Of a stretch of DNA of 64,000 bases, positions 59,327-64,000 are shown one piece after another. Both the position numbers and the translations under genes were made by a program. This DNA is from Shinella sp. CPCC 101442 (GTDB lineage Bacteria > Pseudomonadota > Alphaproteobacteria > Rhizobiales > Rhizobiaceae): NCBI RefSeq assembly GCF_024704725.1, contig NZ_JALIQS010000002.1, forward strand, positions 124,001 through 188,000, read 5' to 3'. The notes beneath the pieces are model-generated. The model was not told where the DNA came from and ran no database searches. It worked only from the letters and a program-made list of their open reading frames with translations. Numbering within the stretch: the stretch's first letter is position 1; each line of letters opens with the position of its first letter.

Positions 59327-61323
59327 CAGAGGGAGCTCCCGAGCATCATCCAGGTAACGAGTGCTGCAATACCCAGCAGCATCGCGAATGCGTAGTGATA
59401 GAGGTAACCGGTCTGCAGGCGCACGACGCGATCGGTGACGTCGACGACGCGGGCCGCGATACCGTTCGGACCGAGACCGTCGATGACGGCGCCGTCACCC
59501 TTCTTCCACAGCGTCTTGCCGAGCCACATGGCGGGGCGGACGAAGAGGAAGTCGTAGAGTTCGTCGAAGTACCACTTGTTGAGCAGGAACTGGTAGAGAC
59601 CACGGTGCTGCTCGGCAAGCGCCTTCGGCGTTTCCGGCGAGCGGATGTACATGTACCAGGCGGTGACGAAACCGATGGCCATGGCTGCGAACGGGCTCCA
59701 CTTCACCCAGAGCGGGACGTGGTGATACTCGTTGACTAGCTCGTTTTCCGGCAGCGTGAACAGGGCACCCTGCCAGAATTCGGCATAGTGATGCCCGAAG
59801 AAATATTCGACGAAGATCACGCCCGCCACAACCGCACCGGCGGCCAGCAGATAGAGCGGGATCAACATGACGGCAGGCGATTCGTGCACATGGTGCATGA
59901 CGTCGGCGGAAGCGCGCGGCTTGCCGAAGAAGGTCATGAAGGCCAGGCGCCAGGAGTAGAAGCTCGTGAAGAGCGCCGCGATGACCAGCATCACGAAGGC
60001 GAAGCCGGCGACCGGGCTATGCGACGCGAAGGTCGATTCGATGATCGCGTCCTTCGAGAAGAAGCCGGCGAATCCGATGACGGTACCCGGGATACCGACG
60101 CCGGTCAGCGCGAGCGTGCCGATCGTCATCATCCAGAAGGTCACGGGGATGTGCTTGCGCAGGCCACCCATGTAGCGCATGTCCTGCTCGCCATCGACGG
60201 CGTGGATGACCGAGCCGGCGCCTAGGAACAGCAGGGCCTTGAAGAAGGCGTGCGTGAAGAGGTGGAAGATCGCCGCGCCGTAAGCACCGATGCCGAGTGC
60301 CACGAACATGTAGCCGAGCTGCGAGCAGGTCGAGTAGGCGATGACGCGCTTGATGTCGTTCTGCACGAGGCCGACCGTCGCCGCAAAGAAGGCGGTGATG
60401 GCGCCGACGAGCGTCACGACCATCAGGGCGGTGTGCGACAGTTCGAACAGCGGCGACATGCGGGCGACGAGGAAGACGCCGGCGGTGACCATGGTCGCGG
60501 CATGGATGAGGGCCGACACCGGGGTCGGGCCTTCCATGGCGTCCGGCAGCCAGGTGTGCAGCAGGAACTGCGCCGACTTGCCCATCGCGCCCATGAAGAG
60601 CAGCAGGCAGGTGGCGGTCAGCGCATGCGACTTGTCCAGCGTCATGCCGAAGAGGTTGATGACGGGTGCAGCTGCATCCGCTGCACCTTCGGCCGGCAGG
60701 TAGGTCGCCGCGGTGGCGAAGATCGTCTCAAGGTTGATCGAGCCGAACAGCACGAACACGCTGGAAATGCCCAGAATGAAACCGAAGTCGCCGACTCGGT
60801 TGACGATGAAGGCCTTCATAGCGGCAGCGCAGGCCGACGGCTTCTTGTACCAGAAACCGATCAGCAGATAGGATGCCAGACCCACGCCTTCCCAGCCGAA
60901 GAACATCTGGAGAAGGTTGTCCGACGTCACCAGCATGAGCATGGCGAAGGTGAAGAGCGAGAGATAGGCGAAGAAGCGCGGCCGATGCGGATCGTGATGC
61001 ATATAGCCGATCGAATAGACGTGCACGAGCGTCGAGACCGAGTTCACGACGACGAGCATGACGGCCGTCAGCGTATCGACGCGGAACGCCCATTCGACAT
61101 CGAAGCCGCCGGACTGGATCCAGCGCAGCACGCTGACCTTGACCATCTCCGTCTCGCCCATGGCGACGTCGAAGAAGACGATCCACGACAGGACTGCCGC
61201 CAGGATCATGAAGCCGGACGTGACATATTCCGACGCCTTGGCGCCGATCGTGTTGCCGCCGATGCCGGCGATCAGGAAGCCGGTGAGCGGGAGGAAGACG
61301 ATTGCCTTGATGATGGTATCCAT
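59326..61323 (-). CDS. nuoL: NADH-quinone oxidoreductase subunit L
   Basis: 665-residue distal antiporter-like subunit with [23 protein letters not shown], the helix with [15 protein letters not shown] and the long C-terminal lateral helix region that spans the membrane arm. Gap of seven bases to nuoK. Confidence 0.97.
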   Translation of the reverse strand: MDTIIKAIVFLPLTGFLIAGIGGNTIGAKASEYVTSGFMILAAVLSWIVFFDVAMGETEMVKVSVLRWIQSGGFDVEWAFRVDTLTAVMLVVVNSVSTLVHVYSIGYMHHDPHRPRFFAYLSLFTFAMLMLVTSDNLLQMFFGWEGVGLASYLLIGFWYKKPSACAAAMKAFIVNRVGDFGFILGISSVFVLFGSINLETIFATAATYLPAEGAADAAAPVINLFGMTLDKSHALTATCLLLFMGAMGKSAQFLLHTWLPDAMEGPTPVSALIHAATMVTAGVFLVARMSPLFELSHTALMVVTLVGAITAFFAATVGLVQNDIKRVIAYSTCSQLGYMFVALGIGAYGAAIFHLFTHAFFKALLFLGAGSVIHAVDGEQDMRYMGGLRKHIPVTFWMMTIGTLALTGVGIPGTVIGFAGFFSKDAIIESTFASHSPVAGFAFVMLVIAALFTSFYSWRLAFMTFFGKPRASADVMHHVHESPAVMLIPLYLLAAGAVVAGVIFVEYFFGHHYAEFWQGALFTLPENELVNEYHHVPLWVKWSPFAAMAIGFVTAWYMYIRSPETPKALAEQHRGLYQFLLNKWYFDELYDFLFVRPAMWLGKTLWKKGDGAVIDGLGPNGIAARVVDVTDRVVRLQTGYLYHYAFAMLLGIAALVTWMMLGSSL

Positions 61324-61330
61324 GACCCGA

Positions 61331-61639
61331 TCAACCCTTCATCATATTGACGTCTTCGACGGCGATCGAACCGCGGTTGCGGTAGAAGACGACGAGAATT
61401 GCAAGACCGATGGCCGCTTCCGCAGCCGCGACGGTCAGAATGAACAGCGCGAAGACCTGGCCGACGATGTCGTTCAGGAAGTGCGAGAACGCGACCATGT
61501 TGATGTTGACCGACAAGAGGATCAGCTCGATCGACATCAGGATGACGATGACGTTCTTCCGGTTCAGGAAGATACCGAAAACGCCGAGGGTGAACAGGAT
61601 GGCGCTGACGGTGAGATAGTGGGAAATACCGATTTCCAT
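61331..61639 (-). CDS. nuoK: NADH-quinone oxidoreductase subunit K
   Basis: 102-residue, three-helix subunit. [19 protein letters not shown] and [15 protein letters not shown] hold the conserved membrane glutamates of the E-channel. Confidence 0.97.
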   Translation of the reverse strand: MEIGISHYLTVSAILFTLGVFGIFLNRKNVIVILMSIELILLSVNINMVAFSHFLNDIVGQVFALFILTVAAAEAAIGLAILVVFYRNRGSIAVEDVNMMKG

Positions 61640-61667
61640 TTTTCTTTATCCTTGGTCCCGCGCTGCC

Positions 61668-62282
61668 TCAGATGCCCTGGCCGGGCTTCACCTTGACCAC
61701 CTCGACGGCGGTTTCCGGCGTACGGGCAACCTGCTGCGGGATGTTCTGGCGCTTGATATGTGGCTTGTGACGCAGCGTCAGCACGATCGCGCCGATCATG
61801 GCGACGAGCAGCACGAGGCCGGCAATCTGGAAGTAATAGACGTAGTGCGTATAGAGCACGTCGCCGAGGGCGGCGGTGTTCTGGCGCTCCGCGATCGGCG
61901 GGATCGGCATCGAGGCATTGGCGGCGATCTCCGGCGAGAGCGTCGAGCCACCGACGACGACGACCAGCTCGATCGCCAGGATGATGCCGATCAGCGCGCC
62001 GACCGGGGCGTATTCGAGCGCACCGGACCGCAATTCGGCGAAGTCGATGTCGAGCATCATGACGACGAAGAGGAAGAGAACCGCAACCGCGCCGACATAG
62101 ACGACCAGCAGGATCATCGCCAGGAACTCGGCGCCCGTCAAAAGGAACAGGCCCGCCGCGTTGAAGAAGGTGAGGATAAGGAACAGCACGGAATAAACCG
62201 GGTTCCTCGACGCGATCACCATGAAGGCGGACGCCACCGCCACGAAGGCGAACAGATAGAAGAATAGAGCCTGCAGACCCAT
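61668..62282 (-). CDS. nuoJ: NADH-quinone oxidoreductase subunit J
   Basis: 204 residues starting MGLQALFFYLFAFVAVASAF at 62282, five hydrophobic helices, with the third-helix region LLVVYVGAVAVLFLFVVMML (pi-bulge area). Ends in a polar tail longer than in E. coli. A 104-base gap separates it from nuoI, the largest within this part of the operon; no promoter is obvious in it. Confidence 0.96.
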   Translation of the reverse strand: MGLQALFFYLFAFVAVASAFMVIASRNPVYSVLFLILTFFNAAGLFLLTGAEFLAMILLVVYVGAVAVLFLFVVMMLDIDFAELRSGALEYAPVGALIGIILAIELVVVVGGSTLSPEIAANASMPIPPIAERQNTAALGDVLYTHYVYYFQIAGLVLLVAMIGAIVLTLRHKPHIKRQNIPQQVARTPETAVEVVKVKPGQGI

Positions 62283-62386
62283 TTTGGTGCCTTTTCGTCT
62301 TCCCCGGAGAAGGTCCCCCTTCCCCGTCGAAGCCTGACGAACCGTCTCGTCAGGCACTTCACGTTCATTATGCCTTTTCGCTGCGA

Positions 62387-62878
62387 TCAGCGGTAAGGCG
62401 AGTCCATAGCGATGTTGCGGGCGATTTCCCGTTCCCAGCGATCGCCGTTTTCGAGAAGCTTCTGCTTGTCGTAGTAGAGCTCTTCGCGCGTCTCGGTCGA
62501 GAATTCGAAATTCGGCCCCTCGACGATGGCGTCGACCGGGCACGCTTCCTGGCAGAAGCCGCAATAGATGCACTTCACCATGTCGATATCGTAACGCACC
62601 GTGCGGCGTGTGCCGTCGTTGCGGCGCGGGCCGGCTTCGATGGTGATGGCCTGGGCAGGACAGATCGCTTCGCACAGCTTGCAGGCGATGCAGCGCTCTT
62701 CACCGTTCGGGTAACGGCGCAGCGCATGCTCGCCGCGGAAGCGCGGAGAGACCGGGCCCTTTTCGAAGGGATAGTTCACCGTCGCCTTGGGGCGGAAGAA
62801 GTAGCGCATCGACAGGAAGAATGCGCCAACGAATTCCTTGAGGAACAGCGAGTTTACGGCTTGTGAGAGACCAGCCAT
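62387..62878 (-). CDS. nuoI: NADH-quinone oxidoreductase subunit I
   Basis: 163-residue peripheral iron-sulfur subunit with two 4Fe-4S motifs: [12 protein letters not shown] (Cys63/66/69/73) and [12 protein letters not shown] (Cys103/106/109/113). These carry electrons from NuoG towards the quinone site. The ATG at 62878 is used ([15 protein letters not shown]). Confidence 0.97.
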   Translation of the reverse strand: MAGLSQAVNSLFLKEFVGAFFLSMRYFFRPKATVNYPFEKGPVSPRFRGEHALRRYPNGEERCIACKLCEAICPAQAITIEAGPRRNDGTRRTVRYDIDMVKCIYCGFCQEACPVDAIVEGPNFEFSTETREELYYDKQKLLENGDRWEREIARNIAMDSPYR

Positions 62879-62914
62879 TTCAAGCTCCAATGCTGCTGAG
62901 GGTCAGGATGGTCC

Positions 62915-63961
62915 TCATGCGGACCAGCCCGTGAGCTTCAGCACGAATGCAACGATGACCACCATGGCGAGCGAGATCGGAAGGAAAACCTTCCAGCCAA
63001 GACGCATGAGCTGGTCGTAGCGGTAGCGCGGCACGAAAGCCTTCACCATCGCGAACATGAAGAAGACGAAGGAGGCCTTGAGCACGAACCAGATGATGCC
63101 GGGAACCCAGTTGAGGAACCAGACGTCGACCGGAGGCAGCCAGCCGCCGAGGAAGAGAATCGTCGTCAGCGCGCACATCAGGCAGATGGCGGCATATTCG
63201 CCGAGCATGAACATCATGTACGGGGTGGAGCCGTACTCGACCATGAAGCCGGCCACCAGTTCGGATTCGGCTTCCGGAAGATCGAAGGGCGGGCGGTTCG
63301 TCTCGGCCAGCGCCGAGATGAAGAAGATGACGAACATCGGGAACAGAGACAGCCAATGCCAGTCGAGGAAGGATGGCGGCAGGCCGATGCGCGTGCCGAG
63401 GCCGTCGCTCTGCGACATCACGATATCGGTCAGGTTCAGCGAGCCGACGCAAAGCAGAACCGTGACGATGACGAAGCCGATCGACACTTCATAGGAGACC
63501 ATCTGCGCGGCCGAACGCAGCGCGCCGAGGAACGGATACTTCGAGTTCGAAGCCCAGCCGCCCATGATGATGCCATAGACTTCGAGCGAGGAGATCGCGA
63601 AGATATAGAGGATGCCGACATTAATGTTGGCGATGACCCAGCCATTGTTGAGCGGCACGACCGCCCAGGTGGCGAGCGCCAGCGTCACGGAGACGAGCGG
63701 GGCCAGAAGGAAGATCACCTTGTTGGCGGTCGCCGGGATGACCGGTTCCTTGAAGACGAACTTCAAAAGGTCGGCGAAGGACTGGAACAGACCCCAGGGG
63801 CCGACGACGTTCGGGCCACGACGCAGCTGAACGGCCGCCCAGATCTTGCGGTCGGCGAGGAGCACGTAGGCGATGAAGACCAGAAGCGCGACCAGGAGCA
63901 GCAGCGACTGCGCCACCATGATCAGGCCGGGCCAAACGTAGGTCGAAATGAAAGCGTCCAT
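62915..63961 (-). CDS. nuoH: NADH-quinone oxidoreductase subunit H
   Basis: 348-residue membrane subunit that forms the quinone pocket with NuoB/D. Eight hydrophobic helices, with [30 protein letters not shown], and [21 protein letters not shown] in the conserved loop. Confidence 0.97.
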   Translation of the reverse strand: MDAFISTYVWPGLIMVAQSLLLLVALLVFIAYVLLADRKIWAAVQLRRGPNVVGPWGLFQSFADLLKFVFKEPVIPATANKVIFLLAPLVSVTLALATWAVVPLNNGWVIANINVGILYIFAISSLEVYGIIMGGWASNSKYPFLGALRSAAQMVSYEVSIGFVIVTVLLCVGSLNLTDIVMSQSDGLGTRIGLPPSFLDWHWLSLFPMFVIFFISALAETNRPPFDLPEAESELVAGFMVEYGSTPYMMFMLGEYAAICLMCALTTILFLGGWLPPVDVWFLNWVPGIIWFVLKASFVFFMFAMVKAFVPRYRYDQLMRLGWKVFLPISLAMVVIVAFVLKLTGWSA

Positions 63962-63981
63962 AACGTCTTATTCCTTCGCGC

Positions 63982-64000
63982 TCATTCCGCCGCGGCTTTG
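63982..64000 (-). CDS. nuoG: 3' end of nuoG (partial)
   Basis: The last codons AAA GCC GCG GCG GAA TGA (KAAAE-stop) lie 20 bases before nuoH on the same strand. Only position in the nuo gene order supports the identity; the rest lies outside the window. Confidence 0.5.

Overview
The window looks like chromosomal core sequence from a member of the Rhizobiaceae (Rhizobium/Agrobacterium/Ensifer/Shinella group). The reasons are high GC content, alphaproteobacterial -35/-10 elements of the CTTGNC/CTATNN type, an alpha-type RNase E and RNase J, a DivK-PleD pair, an NDUFA12-type complex I subunit, a short ProS, and the gene orders nuoH-nuoN/birA/rnj/mce/DUF1467/proS/lol and pyrB-pyrC-plsY-dprA-topA-rnr. 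No insertion sequence, prophage, integrase, CRISPR array or rRNA operon was seen.

Layout. 0.5-12.7 kb: rne, an SDR enzyme, a class I aminotransferase, a DsbA-like protein, the aroQ-accB-accC-aat run, a DUF2155 / NDUFA12-like / GNAT trio, and gatB. 12.8-17.6 kb: an accessory stretch separating gatB from gatCA. It holds DUF1294, an Rrf2 regulator with an apparently leaderless promoter, a thioredoxin-reductase-like flavoprotein, yjhX with a hairpin-rich leader, a GNAT, a slipin, and two overlapping, structurally aberrant tRNA genes. 17.6-24.4 kb: gatA, gatC, a metallo-hydrolase, a PhnA-like protein, ruvX, two tiny coupled membrane proteins, an AEC carrier and an AidB-like flavoprotein. 24.5-36.8 kb: pyrB, a PyrC-like protein lacking its metal ligands, plsY, dprA, topA, rnr, DUF983, NUDIX, an MFS transporter and rpmG.

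36.8-44 kb: a gene-poor interval with an orphan minus-strand terminator, then pleD-divK, DUF3572, LexA-controlled dinB, an L,D-transpeptidase, and a divergent TetR/RidA pair with two strong palindromic operators. 44-53 kb: dnaE, a 28-codon membrane-protein gene behind a LexA box, a VCBS-like secreted protein, VOC, lolD-lolC/E, proS and a candidate small RNA. 53-64 kb: DUF1467, mce, rnj, birA and the complex I genes nuoN to nuoH on the minus strand, plus the last codons of nuoG.

Themes. RNA turnover is well represented (RNase E, R and J). The biotin circuit (AccB, AccC, BirA), complex I (nuoH-N plus the NDUFA12-like subunit) and GatCAB are each spread over the window. The most interesting part is the SOS layer. 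Two sites match the alphaproteobacterial LexA consensus GTTC-N7-GTTC: one at dinB, the other at a 28-residue single-membrane-span peptide that resembles in kind the SOS-induced division inhibitor SidA of Caulobacter. All statements on families come from reading the translated sequences; no database search was run.
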